Shown: positions 11,883 through 24,747 of the stretch, in pieces | Layout of the letters: each line of letters begins with the position of its first letter | Numbering within the stretch: position 1 is the stretch's first letter | Source of the DNA: Calvatia gigantea | Taxonomy: Eukaryota > Basidiomycota > Agaricomycetes > Agaricales > Lycoperdaceae | Reading direction: 5' to 3' | NCBI GenBank assembly: GCA_025093985.1 | Contig: JACAAK010000009.1 | Span: 62,001 to 126,000, forward strand | Length of the DNA: 64,000 bases | The notes under the pieces: generated by a model | The model's input: only the letters and a program-made list of their open reading frames with translations | What the model was told of the DNA's origin: nothing | Databases searched by the model: none | Program-made: the position numbers and the translations under genes

Positions 11883-14800
11883 AGAAGGGTGTATCATACG
11901 TGTTGAAGTAGGGGATGATGACTTTAGATGTGGACATGATTGATGACAAGTAATTGGAACGAGGGGGACGTTTCTCGAGTTTGTTCTCTAAAATCTCTAC
12001 GGCCACTTGCAGCTTTTTACTGCTTACGGTACGGATAACGACGACTCGCGTTAATGTTTTACCCTTTGTATGTATTTTCGGGGGTCGATTTATGGACCTG
12101 GGCCTTTTTGACACTAGCCTGGGGTTGTTGGAGACTAGAAGCCGCTTTTGTCCCTAGGGCAGGCCTACCTTTCTCCTTCCCTCCTTCCTTCCCTCCTTCC
12201 TTCCTTTCTCCTACCTTGCACTCTTGTAATCTTTCTGGTTGGGGTATGATTCTTTACATCGTGGTATCTTCGGTTTCCGGGAGTCGTTTCGGTTTTGTGG
12301 CTGTTTCAGGCTTCTTTTCTGGCACTCGTGACGTACCAACTACTTAACGGGGTTTTTGGCCTAGTTACTACTCACCATCACGACGAGCCACAGCACTGGT
12401 CCTGGTCTTGCTTCTAGCGCGGTTTTGTTTTTGTTTTTTTTTCCCGATGGTGTTGATTCGTGCAGGGGCGTGTGCACTCAGGGTCCGTTTTTCCTTTTCT
12501 TTTCATCCGGACTTTGTGTGACCATTTCTGGAGTTGGGTTATTTCCGTTTCCCTTCTTTGAGATATAGTTGGTGGTTGTTCTCGTGACGGTGATTGCTTT
12601 CTTTACTTAGATATTTTATTTGTAGTCTTTCTCTTCCCGCCGTGTTGGGGCTTTTGACCGTGAATGGTCTTCTTTCTTTCCTGATGTTTTTGGTTTCGGG
12701 GGTGTCACGGTGTCACTCAGCTTATCTTGTCTTGGTATGGGACAGTGGGGCGTTGAAGCGGTGAGCCGGACGGACTTTTTATCACTGGTTTTACGTTCTT
12801 CGAAAACTTATCTCTTCTTGTCGTTTCGGATTTCTCCTCTCCTCTCCTCGTAGACCCTCTCTAGTTCTGCGCTCTCTCTGTATCATGTTTGTCTTGCCTG
12901 TAAATCATGTGGTCGCAAATATCTTGTAGCTATTGTTTTTGTAGCAAAGTCCGACTCAATACTTAAAGTCGTGGCTAAATTATCTAATCTGGCGGCAACT
13001 TATTGGTTGGTCGGCTGTGCTAGAGCCGATTACGGCGAACCATCGGACGAGATTTTCTATGAGCTAGTACTCGAGACGGATTTACTTACTTACCATATTG
13101 TACTTATTGGGTGAACGTTCTGAAAAATGTTGGAAGGGGATATGTCATTGGACTGGGAGCACCGAGGACTAACAGGAACTCTGGGAAAGAGTCACGAGGC
13201 CAACCAGGCTCGCTTAAATATGGACCAGGTTGGGAGGCATACAGAGGCGTATAGTAGCACACTGAGCATTAGCCAATCGATACTTACTTATTGGCTTAAA
13301 TCTTTCGGTGGTATCGAATGGGGCAAGTTTGGGGACCTTGGTTGTGTTCAATGTCACCATTGAGGGACTGCTGCGTTGCTATGGGATCGGTGCATTGATG
13401 TTACACTGTGTACTTAGTTAACCTCAGTCGACTTTGAAGATTCGTAAGACTTTGGATCTGCAAACTGTAACCGATTAGGTCCTAACTGCGACACCCGTTG
13501 ACTCAGCAAACACGAATGTCATTCTTGTATTGCATCCGCCAGGTCACGAAGTGCGTCTGGGCCAATTGCCTTGTGCTTGTGTCCTCACGCAACTGGAAGA
13601 ATGATGGACGTGGAATAAGATTTCCTCGGAGGTAGTCCTAACAGACTCGTTGTGACAGAAGAAGGCTGCCAATGTGTGAGATGAACCAAACCACCGCCGC
13701 AGGGGCCCCCCCATCATGAAAAAAAAAACTGAATTTATGGCTCTTGCGACATCGGGGGCGGATGGTAGCCTCGTGTTTTACTCCGGCGCAATTACAGCGC
13801 AATTACAGTCTTGAGGAAAACACAAGATATCAGTTGATTGAGGCGTTCTTCAGGTTTCTCATGGTTTGTTGAGGGTCCTTTATGTGAAAGGTTTTGAGAG
13901 TTAATATAACTGTGGAGTGAGATCTCGAGGGATGCAGAGAAGCATGGGTTCTGATTCAGGATCATGAGTGGATGAGATGCTTATCAGTGCTAACCACGAT
14001 CTCCTTGTTCACCTTCAAACAGGTAGAAAGAGGGGCTCCTTTTGGTCGGGAGGCACTGGCGCTTTGAGTAGCCTCACCGAGACGCGAACCGAGTTTAACG
14101 AATGAGATGGACACGCACAATAGGAATTTATTCTTACTGGTGGATCTAACGGGTGCCGTTGGTGCTTCCGAATGTTAGTCGATCTATCCCTCAGGTGTGA
14201 TGAGAACCCCAGGGAAATCAAGCAGGAAGTAAAGGAAAGCTCAAAGACAAAAAGAATCGCTTGTTTGTTCACGCCGAGCCGACAGTGGCAGATGTCAAGC
14301 GCTGATCACTTTCAAATTACGGGGGTGCTCCGAACATGTCTCCTTCGAAGTTGCTTATCAGGCCAAATGCAGAGAAATGTGAACGTACACGTGAACTTTT
14401 TGAAATGTCGTATCACTCTGGTTGATTTTCCATCCAAGCTCCCCATCCGCAGTTGCCGTAGGGTACCTCCGTCGCATCGAGCTAAACTGAGTGACGTAAG
14501 TGGCCTGAACTCTGCCTTGGACGTTGTTTAATCACCTGAAAAGTGTAGACCGTGCGCGTGATTAAGTAGGATGATGGACGAACCTGGAGGACTATAGTGC
14601 CAGGGCCTATCGTGCTCGGGGAATGCGAGGGAATCTCAGACGACTTGTGAGAGGGATATGGCCCCAAAATAAAGTCCGCGAAGCTCCTGCGGGGGGTTGG
14701 GAACAACAGTATTCTCGAGTAGACATGTATGGACCCACCATGTCTCTTTTCTTTTTCCAAAGGTGTCTTTCCCAGACATCTTTTTTTTTGTTTTAAAAAA

Positions 14801-16337
14801 ATCGCCACCTTGTTACCATGGCCTTTTGCACCCCCTTTGCTGAGTGCAAGATCCGGGCAAGATCTTTCCACTCTGGCTGTGGCTGCCAAGTCTAGGGATT
14901 TCCTTCCGTTCGTATACGCAAATACCTACTGTGCTCACGTTCGGGTTTGGAGGGGGCAGTACCCTCCACGTGGGCACTTGGCTCGGGCCTTATTACACAA
15001 AATTTTGCTTACTTAAAATCTTGTCTCGAATGATGGGTCACTGGAATCAGACGACTAAGATGAAATCAGACGACTAAGATGAACAACACCCTAGCGCAAG
15101 TTGCTGGGTGTTGGGAGCTGAGAAGGGGATAAAGTAACATTCATCATCCGCGGAGTTGAATGTGTCATGATTTCGGGTTTTGAATTCTCTCCTCTAACCA
15201 ATTAAAACTTGGCCCAGAGCTTGGTTCCTCCACTTCGAATACTCCCGGTCCAAGTAAACTAGGTGTAGCACCAAGCTTGTGTTCACAACGAAGAAGGAAG
15301 GAACTACGAGCGTGAAAAACTGACTTCGGAATGCAAAGGGGGCACGCAAAGGGAGTTCCCATTGGGTCAAGACCTATTGCCAAGTCCGTTTGGCAAATAA
15401 CCTAAAGGGTGATGCAAATGCAGAAACCGTGACTCCCCTTTGAGTATGGGGTATGTCCATAATCAAATATACAAGGAGGTCAAGGACCCGGAGTCGGATA
15501 TCACTTGGGCATTGATGACTTTATATTTAGGAAGTGTTGGGGAGATTAGGCGAATATCGCCCTACTTTGCGATATCAGCTGGCGATAGCATATCACGGAG
15601 GAATGCCGCTGCTGTTAAAAAGCTAAATCACAGTAGGGGGGGGTGTCAGTTAGATATATGTAGTTAACTATGTTTCTCCGCGTGACGTTGGATGATGAAC
15701 TCTGCATTGCTGTGACGTTGGAAGTCCGGCAGAATTATCGGAATGACTTGACTCGCAAGGCTGTAAGGTCTTATCGGAAAGCGTTACACTGGTAGGTATC
15801 CCGGGCTTGGGTTGCGTGTACTCAAAGCTCTCGGGGAGATTTGGGCCGTATAGTCTTCTATGCAATCGTGGTATGGCTCACGGGTTCGCTGATAATGGAG
15901 GCGCTCCCAAATCTTGAAGTTGTGAACAAATCCTTAGGTGTCTTCACGAACGAGTGGACTACACTCAGCACCTTCAACGCCTCACTGTGCTCACCCCAGG
16001 CTCACCTGACCGCAGGATATTATGAAACGTGAATCTAACTTTCGATACTCGATGGTAGATGACCGCCAGAAAAAACTATCAGAGTGGCGATGCAGGCTGA
16101 ATGATGTTTGATACCTTTTACCGGCATACAGGTCGTAGGCACCAGCGTCGCGCGTCCAAAAGATTGGTCTTTGCTCAAAGAAATGCTTATCTCCGGGCAG
16201 CATTTGACAAAGGAAAGTCGAGGCTTGTCTGAGTCATCATCATGACAGACTGTGCTAACCTTATCATTCCTTTTCTACCCTCAACAAAGACTTTGATAAT
16301 TTACTTGAGCCGGATATATGTGCCGATAGGCTAAAAT
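11883..16337. other. 4.5 kb without a supportable gene
   Basis: Contains the probable 3' UTR of the zinc-finger gene, a CCTT/CTTC pyrimidine microsatellite near 12170-12215, a short direct repeat GCGCAATTACA x2 near 13788-13810, and an 18-nt tandem repeat (ATCAGACGACTAAGATGA) near 15049-15082. ORFs are short and show no domain. Confidence 0.6.
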
Positions 16338-19300
16338 TCAGCACCCAGTAGGTACAGGCACTGCTGTCGTTGAAGTTTGCCTGCGCCGACTCCCAAGCCA
16401 CGGCTGGCGAACGCTCTCCAAAGGGATGCAACGGTTGGCCCCTCCATATTGATTTGCGTCGGCTTGGATCCAGGCATCACGGGCACTAAGGACTGTTCAA
16501 ACTGTAAGCGAATTGCCCGCTAGGAAGGAGAGTTTTGACGTACAAGTGGGGTTACATGGCTGGAGACGCAAAGCATCAAGGAAGAGATGAAGGAAGACGG
16601 CATTACCAGCAGTGCTCGATGGGTTCCTACGGGCCGTGTCATCAAAACCATGGGCACTGACAAGGGCGGCGTAGACGTTGTGGAGGATGTTGGCCCAGAC
16701 CTCACCGATGCCTGCATTTGAAGATGAGGATATTCTGCTACAACCGAGTAAGGATTGACCTACTATGAATCTCGTTCACAGCTTTGAGACTAGAGTATCT
16801 CAATGGGTTTGTCGTTCTACGAATACAGGGCTCAATAGTAACTTACAGAAGGAGAAGTAGACCCACGGAGAGGTAGAGTATGGGTGACTGCGGATACCCG
16901 CAGGATCATTGGCAACCCAATCGCCAACAACGAAATCAACAGTCGTCGTGGACTTTTGCCAGTTCCAGCTACGGTGTGGACGTTTAGATTGTCTTCTGCT
17001 AGGACGTGCGTCTCTTACTCACTTTGCCATGGCATCGGACCAGCCTTCACCCATGGCCTCCTGCTTCAGTTGTCTGCAGGCAGCGAGCAGTTCCACCACC
17101 AGTCATGCGGTTGGTAATACCGTGGGTCATCTCATGGATAACGATGTCGTTCTCCATGGCGCCATCGCGATTAGGCTGAAATAGCGGTGGGTCAATCTCT
17201 CTGAAAGTGTCAACTCGCTGTAGCACATCGTACAATAGTGTTCGTCCAGGTAAACCTTTACTTCATCGGTCACTTCTCTCGGAGAAATAAACAAGAAAAC
17301 ATACATTCTGCACTGCCCTGATTGACCGCTTTAGAGGATGAGGAAGTTTGGGGTTTCGTGATAGCTGGATTGAACCTACTCAGGCGGAGTGACGAAATTG
17401 GCGTTGTTGGTGCCAGACGGATCCTGGACTAACATGAGGACACGGTCATTACCGACGCCGCCCTTGCCAAAGTTATCCATCTGGAAGTTGAAAGCAGTTT
17501 CGGTGAAGCCATAGCGATAGGCGAGGTCATGAATGGAATTGATGACATAAAAGGCGTTAACAACAGCAGCATTCATATTAACGGAGGTGGGTGGTGATAG
17601 TGCCGGATTATATAGGTAGTTGAAGTTGAGGCCGGACGAGCTCTGAATAACCACATTACTGGTTGTACCTCTGTATGCGATGACGTTATTGCCGCTAATT
17701 TGGGATATTAGCACGACCTAGGGTAATAAAAACAAGTCAACTCACGATGTTGTAGTAAAGTTGGCTGTTGATGTGGTGAAGAGATGAGGCGGCGGTTCAA
17801 CGAAAATAGGGTGTGACTGCGTCCGTCAGTCACGAGGCTTCGAAACCAGGTCCAGGAAGGGAGAGACAGAGGCCGGGAACACAAGAGAACGAGGAGCGAG
17901 AGTGATGGCGTCATTGAAGACAAGAGTTCAGAACGAGCGTGGACTGAGAGTCAACGAAAGAGCGACCGACAACGAGAGACAATGCTGAGAGAATTCGGAG
18001 CGAGACTTCGAGAGCGAGAAAAGTGGGTATCCAATTACTAGGTGTCGAGCCTCTACTGGCTCGACTGTATTTATACTGTAGACAACTTGTCCGGTGTTCA
18101 ATTTCTACGGTTATCTACAAATACTGAATCTGTATAGCAAATGAGTTGAGTTAGTATAATGAAGGTTAGGCTAGGGAACTGTGGTAAAATGTTGAAATTT
18201 TTGAAACACAACGAGTGAATGTGCAACTACGGAGGCGAAGAGTCTGAATTAGAAAAAAAATGTCGGTAACGAGAAAGATGTGCGGTGAAATTTTATTAAA
18301 GTGGGTAGTGGTCTAAAACACGACGTATGGCAGGTGAAATGGACGGTTGTGTAGTGAGCGAGGAACGAGCGGATCGGCGACGGATCGATGAATGGTCGGG
18401 GTGACGAAATCTTCGGAGGGCGGACTGATTAGTGTGAGATGCTCGTTGGGTGCCGTTCCGAAGGCAGCCGATGTGCAGTCTCCACAGTGGCATGCCAACC
18501 GAGAGGGGAGGCTATAAGGTCTTCAGGATCAACGACGACTTCAATACCCTCAGCGGGAGATTTCTTGTTGATGGGGACTACCGTATACTGGGAACGTGAC
18601 ACATAAAACTTGGGTTTAATCTTTAGCAGATGAACTCACCGAAGCATCAGCGACAAAATTAGTCAGCGAAATGAGCTCCGCTGCATGCGCATCAACGTAC
18701 GCTTCATACCAGGAGCCCGTTTCCTCATTCTGTATCTGAACGACGTGGACGAGCGATGCGCTCCCATCGTCCCGTGCGATGTATTCAATGCTCGTAGGGT
18801 GTCCGTTGTATTTACCGCCCAGGGCCTCTTCGGCTTTGGAAATGGCGACCTCTGCTGATATACTAGGAGTCGACTTCGCAATTTTCCCTGCTCAAAGCGT
18901 CCGCCATAAGCAACTCACAAGGAGATAGAACACGAACCGGAATTGACAAAGGATGAACCAAATGAAACGATTTTATCGCCTTTCCAGGCGATATTGGCGA
19001 CGGCATTTACAAACGGAACACCTTCCTATGAAACCTCAGAAAAACGAAAGGGTCTGCGTGTAGAATCTGCTGAGACTTGCGTGGGTCTGCTTTACATAGG
19101 CGAACGTGCCAGCCTCGTCAGTATACCCGCTCTTGAATGTGATTGCACTAGCATTGATATTGAGTTTGGATTGAACAAAAGTTCTGGCTCTCGCAGGGAG
19201 GTCGTCGTCGTCGTCCGAGGACGTCTGTACAAGGCCTTCGCCAAACGTCTGTCATGATAATCAGGAAAAAATGGTACCAATTACAACGGGAGAAAATGAC

Positions 19301-19460
19301 AAACCTCATACTGTGTCGGGGGGTGGTAGACTTTGATTTTCAGGCCACGACCAACATGGTGAATGTGGTGGGTATTATATCTGCTATGGCCTGGTGCAGT
19401 GTTCGCACTGGCCACGGTGGCGAGTAAGACCGATAAATAGATGACGGAGATGAACTTCAT
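16338..19460 (-). pseudogene. Fungalysin (M36 metalloprotease) copy 1, split by a solo LTR
   Basis: Secreted zinc endopeptidase of family M36. The ATG at 19460 gives a hydrophobic signal peptide (MKFISVIYLSVLLATVASA). The FTP-type propeptide follows (YVKQTH, GVPFVNAVANIAW, VQIQNEETGSWYEAYVDAHA), then ASPLGWHAT, GNNVIAYRG, and the catalytic [19 protein letters not shown] with the HExxH zinc motif. Exons include 19460-19305, 19248-19081, 19025-18938, 18887-18640, 18587-18487 joined to 17772-17746, and 17694-17380. Intron 2 has a GC donor (GCAAGT). A 710-bp solo LTR (17777-18486) with a 4-bp target duplication interrupts the codons just after GWHA. Extra bases near 17056, 16424, 16380 and 16356 also shift the frame. 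The mature enzyme cannot be made unless the LTR is spliced out. Confidence 0.85.
17777..18486 (-). mobile_element. Solo LTR inserted in fungalysin copy 1
   Basis: A 710-bp segment starts TGTGGAGACTGC and ends CATCTCTTCA on the minus strand (TG...CA) and is flanked by the 4-bp duplication GTGG (17773-17776 and 18487-18490). Removing it and one GTGG restores the fungalysin codons exactly. A closely similar copy lies at 50681-51384. No gag or pol sequence is present, so this is the product of LTR-LTR recombination. It contains a conserved core near 18032-18135 with tandem-like GTCGAGCCTCTACTGGCTCG. Confidence 0.85.
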
Positions 19461-20274
19461 GGTGAAATCAGGGCATTTCGATTTGCCCGAAAGACGTGGA
19501 TTGCTAGCTCTTTTATGTGTTTCTCGCTGCTCTGATGACATTACCGAAGTGCTAGAGTCCATGTGCGCACTCAAAGTAAAGGAAAGCAGCTTCTATTCTG
19601 GCGATTGGATGCATGCTGCTCAAAAGGCTGTTCCGCGGGGTTTGAACTCATGAGAACAAGTCACTTCCGGAAAGATATGTTCCAAATCTTTTCCGAAAGG
19701 ATGCAGCCCTCTCCGACCTGAAGGGCCCGTAGATCTCTCCAATGTGGAAAATGGAGAGAACGAGGCATGCTTGTTGAACGTTAGCAACAAAACTGTGACC
19801 ACCAAGGACGGGGACAACGGTTTTACCGCCTTGAGTCGGAATATTGGTGTGGAACCCGCGTAAGTGATGGTTATCTCTATCACGCTGTATGCGTCGTTTG
19901 TCAGTTGTGTTCTGTGATTGACCTCGGAGAAGGACAAGTCTTCTCCAGATAAATTTTGCAGCTCGGGGGCGTTGGTGATTATGGGACATTCTTGAAGGGC
20001 GTCGTAGGGTACCCTGCATTCAGCGAGACTCCTGAAGGGGGCTTTGCAGCATCGCGTCGGGGGTACCCGTGTTGCTACACATCTACCAGGGGGGGGTGAA
20101 TTCTGTGTGGTTCGTAATCGCCTTCAAAATCCATATGGACCCCCTATGTTGGTGACAGAGGTTGTGATTGCAGGGCCTGTACGGATCCAGCCCTGAGCAC
20201 ACGGTACGAATCCTTGGACCTTGTGGCCAGACTCACGTGCAGTGAGCACCTTGTGAGAACGCTACTTCCTGTCA
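19461..20274. other. Gap between fungalysin copies 1 and 2, no gene seen
   Basis: Contains the promoter of copy 1 (a TTTTAT stretch about 50 bp upstream of its ATG, i.e. ATAAAA on the coding strand) and no supported ORF. It is not shared with the gap between copies 2 and 3. Confidence 0.5.
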
Positions 20275-20401
20275 TCCATGGGATAGACTTTTTTTATATC
20301 ACTCAATCCTTAAGCGAAAGGCTAGGAAACAAAATAGCCTTTGGTTTCTTGTACACTTATAATGGAACGGGCATAGAAGTGATCAAATTTTCTGGTAACA
20401 C

Positions 20402-22963
20402 CTAGCAGCCCGTGGGAACCGTGAAGTCATTCCGGTGCCTAGAAGCGTTGACACCCAAACCGCGGCTGGCGAAGGCTTTCCATAACGTGCAGAAGTTGGC
20501 ACCGCTAAATCTGTTGGCATCTGCTTGAATCCAAGCGTCACGAGCGTCGGGGACTTGTGAGAGGGATGTCAGTTTCACGACCCATTGACAGGCCAGTCGG
20601 GCACCACTCACAGTCTGGGTTACACGGTTGGAGAAGGAGAGCATCGAGGAACAGATGCAAGTGAACAATATTTCCCTCTGTTCCATTCGGGTTGGTGCGT
20701 GCTGTTGCTGACCAGCCATGGGCAGCAACGAGGGCAGCGTAGACATTGTGAAGCATGTTGGCCCAAACTTCGCCGATGTCTGTTTAAGGGTGCGCATCAG
20801 CACGCCAGTTCGGCTGGAACACCGTATCTACTCACCGTGAACCTCGTTCAGGGTTCGAAGGTCGCCGTATGTCAAGGGATTGACAGTGCTGTTTTATATA
20901 GTGAACTCGAGCCTCGGTTTTTTTTTGATCAGCGTTGCACTCACGATGATGTGGAGTAAGGGTGACTGCGGACACCAGCGGAGTCGCCGGTGACGTAGGT
21001 TCCAGGCGCGAAGTCGGGAACGGCAGAAGAAACCTTCTCCGTCCAGTCGGCCATGGCATCAGACCATCCTACGACAACTATTGTGAGGGCAGTCGTAAGT
21101 GCAAACGAAGTCTTTCACCTTCACCCATGCCACCATGATTCAGTCGTTTGCAAACAACGACCAGTTCCACCACCAGTCATCCTGTTAGTAACGCCATGGG
21201 TATTCTCATGAACGACGATGTCATTCTCGAGTGCACCGTCACGTTCAGGCTACATGATAATAGGTCAATACGGCAGGTGGGAACGTCGGGGGAGGGGCTC
21301 ACTGACGTCGGTCAGGTCGAACAGGAACATCCTCATATGGCCAGACTGGCCACTACCATCCGAGTCAGTCACTCTTTATAAGAGTTGAGGTCGAATGGAC
21401 CTACTCAGGGGGGGTAGCAAAGTCAGCGTTGTTGAGCCCAGCACTGTCTTGAATAGATGCAGTAACACGATCATTTCCTCGTCCACCCTTCCCAAAGTTA
21501 TTCTGCTGGAAGTTGAAGGTTTGCTGGAGGAAAGGTCAGCGTAGACTTCTGCGCAATTATGAGATGCATCTCATACCTCGGTGAAGCCGTAGCTATCAAA
21601 AAATATAATATTAGGTGCGTTTCTTCAACGTGTGGCGATGTACTTACCGGTAGGTGATGTCATGGACAGTGTTGACGAGGTAGAAGTTATTGGTACGTGA
21701 AGCGTCAACATTGACTTGAACAGTGGGAGGTTGGTTTGGATCCTGGACATAGCCGAACACATCTCCAACTGCGGACTGTTGAGTAGTCGAGGTTTGGGCG
21801 CCCTTAAAGGTAACAACGTTGTTTCCACTTGGAGGAGGTTTCAGTTTCTATCCTACTAACCTCTGCTTTCACTTACGAGGTGTCTCTGAAAAGAGTTCGT
21901 GTTAGGGTCAGGCCGAATGTGACAGTATTCTGAGATCTCACGTCGTGACTCCCGTACCAGTATTGTGCCATCCAAGTGGCGATGCAGTTGTATCTTGAGG
22001 ATCGGCGAGGGTTTCAAATCCATCATCGGGGCTATTTACATCAACTGGAACAACACGATACTGGACAGCCTATCAACGCGACTGCTCCCATTTACCATAA
22101 TAACCCCAAAACTCACCGTAGCCTTGGCAACGAAATCTGTGACAGATATGACTTTTCCTGAATGGGCGTCAACGAAAGCCTCGAACCAGGCGCCAGTCTT
22201 AGCATTCTGGATTTGAACGACATGGGTCAAGGCAACGGAATTATCCTCTTTGACCAAGAACTCCAGTGCTGCTGGGTGGTCGTTGAACTTGCCTCCGAGG
22301 GTCTCCTCAGCGGAGGCGATAGCCTGCTCGACAGTAATGCTCGGTGTCGAGGACGCAATTGATGCTGAAGGTATGAGGGATCAATATTGCGGATAGAGGA
22401 AGTAGGATTGACAACTTACTCGGCTTAATGAAGGATGAGCCGAACGAGACAACCTTGTTATCTTTGAAGGCAACGTTGGCAACGGCATTGGCGAACGGAA
22501 TCCCGTCCTTCACAACCAATCACATCAGCAGCCGAAGCTAATCGCCAACACAAGGCATGTACCTACATGCTGCTGGACTAAGAAAGCATGGGTAGCGGTC
22601 TCGGTGTCCGCTTGGGTCCTGAGATTGACGGTAGACGGGTCGATTGAGAGACGGTGGCTGACGAAAGAAATAGCCGATTGCCTCAGATCTACATCTGCTC
22701 GTGCTTGCAATGGGTGGTCAATGCCGACACCAAACGTCTACAAGGCCAATCCAATTATTCGTGAAGTGCGATGATTAAACTAGCCGAAAACACACCTCGA
22801 AAGTAGTTGCCGGGTGGAATGTTTCGATTTGCAAGTCCCGAGAGATATGTCTGACACGATGAGTGGCATGCTTCACATCAGGAGAGAACGGAGCCGCGGA
22901 GACAGTGGAGGCGTAAGCGACCGCGAGAAGGACCGAGTTGAAGAACTTGTTGAATGAAACCAT
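20402..22963 (-). CDS. Fungalysin (M36 metalloprotease) copy 2
   Basis: Secreted zinc metalloprotease, nearly intact. The ATG at 22963 starts a signal peptide ([18 protein letters not shown]). The propeptide ([34 protein letters not shown]) and mature part ([78 protein letters not shown]) follow, ending VPTGC. Exons: 22963-22796, 22737-22567, 22507-22420, 22364-22117, 22060-21942, 21885-21877 (9 nt), 21827-21648, 21592-21577 (16 nt), 21523-21405, then four to five more to 20402. An extra base near 21135, just after the HExxH exon, is the only break seen. The gene has more introns than copy 1. It is paired with copy 3 by segmental duplication. Confidence 0.88.
21577..21592 (-). other. 16-nt micro-exon of fungalysin copy 2
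   Basis: The exon encodes the YGFTE pentapeptide that copy 1 carries within one continuous exon (YRYGFTETAFNF). It is bounded by ATAG upstream and GTATGA downstream, and the frame is kept on both sides. The counterpart in copy 3 is 26530-26545. Confidence 0.75.
21877..21885 (-). other. 9-nt micro-exon of fungalysin copy 2
   Basis: AGACACCTC lies between TTTTCAG and GTAAGT. Including it gives 11 residues between GWH and GNN, the same number as in copy 1, where the segment is uninterrupted; skipping it gives 8. The same 9 nt with the same flanks occur in copy 3 at 26829-26837. Confidence 0.7.
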
Positions 22964-23030
22964 CTTTGATAGCTATTGATACCGTGGTGAGCAAAGAGGC
23001 AAGGCCTAGGGGATCTCAACGAATCAAACG

Positions 23031-23039
23031 CCTTTATAT
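23031..23039 (-). promoter_or_regulatory. TATA box of fungalysin copy 2
   Basis: ATATAAAGG on the coding strand, about 68-76 bp upstream of the ATG at 22963. The same element sits at the same distance in copy 3. Confidence 0.55.
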
Positions 23040-23877
23040 CCCCGTGTCAGGTTGGGAAGACCCATGTTTTTCTAACGCGGGCAATAAATCATTGAGCCTT
23101 GGGAACAAACGCGCTCGCGACGTGCGAATGTGCGGTCGAGTCCGAAGTGTTGGTTGAGGTCCAGCATGGCACCTCTTCGCATCACGCACAGGATTCCCTG
23201 GTGATATTACATAGGAAGCTGTATGAAGAAGAGCTGGGAACGTTCGAAGGGAGTAAATGGTGGCAGTTGATTCGTTTCACCATGGGTAGCATTTGACTTA
23301 CTTTTAGGCCCAGGGAATTCAGAATTTCAAACCCAAAGAAGGGGATGGCCCATACGAGAAAACCGCCTAGTATGTCCAGGAAAAAGGAACATTGCTGTGG
23401 GAATAGGTCAAAATGAAGATATGGATCAGAATGTTAGATTTTGTCGTGTATAGGGGATTCAAGTTCACTTGTGCTGAAAGAGTGGCAACCCGAAAACCGA
23501 AGGAGGGTGCAGGAAACGACCGATAATCGCAGATATACGTTGCAGAGGGACTAGGAAATTTTTTTATTGTCCCAAGGAACCTCCACGAGTGTGTGGTTTC
23601 AGGTAGAAACCAGAGCGCTTCCGGACGACGAGTCCATGTGTTCCAACGCTCTATTTTTAGCCACGGGCCAATGACAGCAGAGCGAGTTCGTTATGCATTA
23701 AACCCATAGTGCCGGTGCCCATATTAGGCAATTATTCGGGTTCAGTTCAGTCCGGACCGCAGCTCCTGCGTAATATTAATTATGAATATATGAATACTGG
23801 TATCCAGCGCAGAACGTAGCCGTGTATTAGAATTGAAAAAAATCCTCAGACCGCGTGGTGCCACGTTACTATGCCCG

Positions 23878-24180
23878 ATCCACCAGTTCAGATCTTGGTA
23901 AAGGGCCTCCGGGTTCTTGAACGTCAAACTCAAGCACGAAAAGCCCTACTCGAAGCCCAATTGTCGCAGGGTAAAGAGATCTCTGAAGCTGAGGAACACT
24001 GGCTTGACAATGAGCTTTGGAGCCAACCTGGTGGATGAAGCACGCGTCATCGCAGAGCTAAAGTAACACCCTGGTGCAGAACTTGATACAGTCTATGATT
24101 CTGTGGTGAAGCGTTTGCGGGAAGCGGCGGAGGACTTGCCAAAGGCCATTGGAAACAAGCGAAAGCGTATGAATTTTTGA
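23878..24180 (+). pseudogene. Broken fragment of an unidentified coiled-coil protein
   Basis: Consecutive frames read LVKGLRVLERQTQARKALLE, EISEAEEHWLDNE, ANLVDEARVIAELK, then RLREAAEDLPKAI ending in NKRKR. One frame change near 24012 and an in-frame TAA near 24063 break it. The helical, charged pattern looks protein-coding, and similar pieces are common in Agaricomycete genomes, but I cannot name the family. Confidence 0.4.
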
Positions 24181-24747
24181 TTACTGAAGGTTTTTGGGGA
24201 ATAGCGATAACTTGAAGAGTTGATAGGCTCAGAAACAAAAAGCTAGCAGGGCACCTACGACCCAAAAAGCCCAGCCTCGAGCTCAGACAAAGGCCCCCAC
24301 CCGTGTTAATGCCAGATTGGCACAAAAAATTATGGTTCTCGATTGGTACCAGTGGTGATCAGCCTACCTATGCTTGGCGAAATTCAATGCAGGCATATTT
24401 GGCCGCCTCGGTGCCCTACCAAAATACGGTTGGCTACAGTTAGGGTTCACGACGATGAGGATAGCCTTTAGTTTTGTCTCGTAGCAAAGTTATCGATGGC
24501 CTTCAGCCTGAAAGTGCTTCATGCTGTGATGTAATAGGTCGCGCGAGCCTTCGACTCAACAGATGGTTTAGTGATGTTCATGTGACCCTAATCTGGGCAC
24601 ATCCTAGAGACGAACGGGTGTACGGGCACTCATGGAGTTGGAGAGAGTCTGCTTTGTGACCAGGGTTAACGGGCGCGGATCTTGGTCGCGTCAGGGTGGG
24701 CTTCCGGAGCCACGGGACATTGTAGCGCTTGATTGAGGTTCCTCCAT

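Larger units (their letters stand above)
20275..23640. repeat. Segmental duplication, unit 1 (fungalysin copy 2 plus flanks)
   Basis: Sequence from about 20275 to 23640, covering the gene, about 120 bp downstream and about 680 bp upstream, recurs at about 25205-28625 in the same orientation. Introns and promoter match as well as exons, so this is a DNA-level duplication and not an old paralogy. The offset is about 4.95 kb. Confidence 0.8.

Noticed and set aside
12170..12215. CCTT/CTTC repeat as a possible CRISPR-like or regulatory array
   Set aside because: Simple pyrimidine microsatellite without spacers; CRISPR arrays are not expected in a fungal nucleus.
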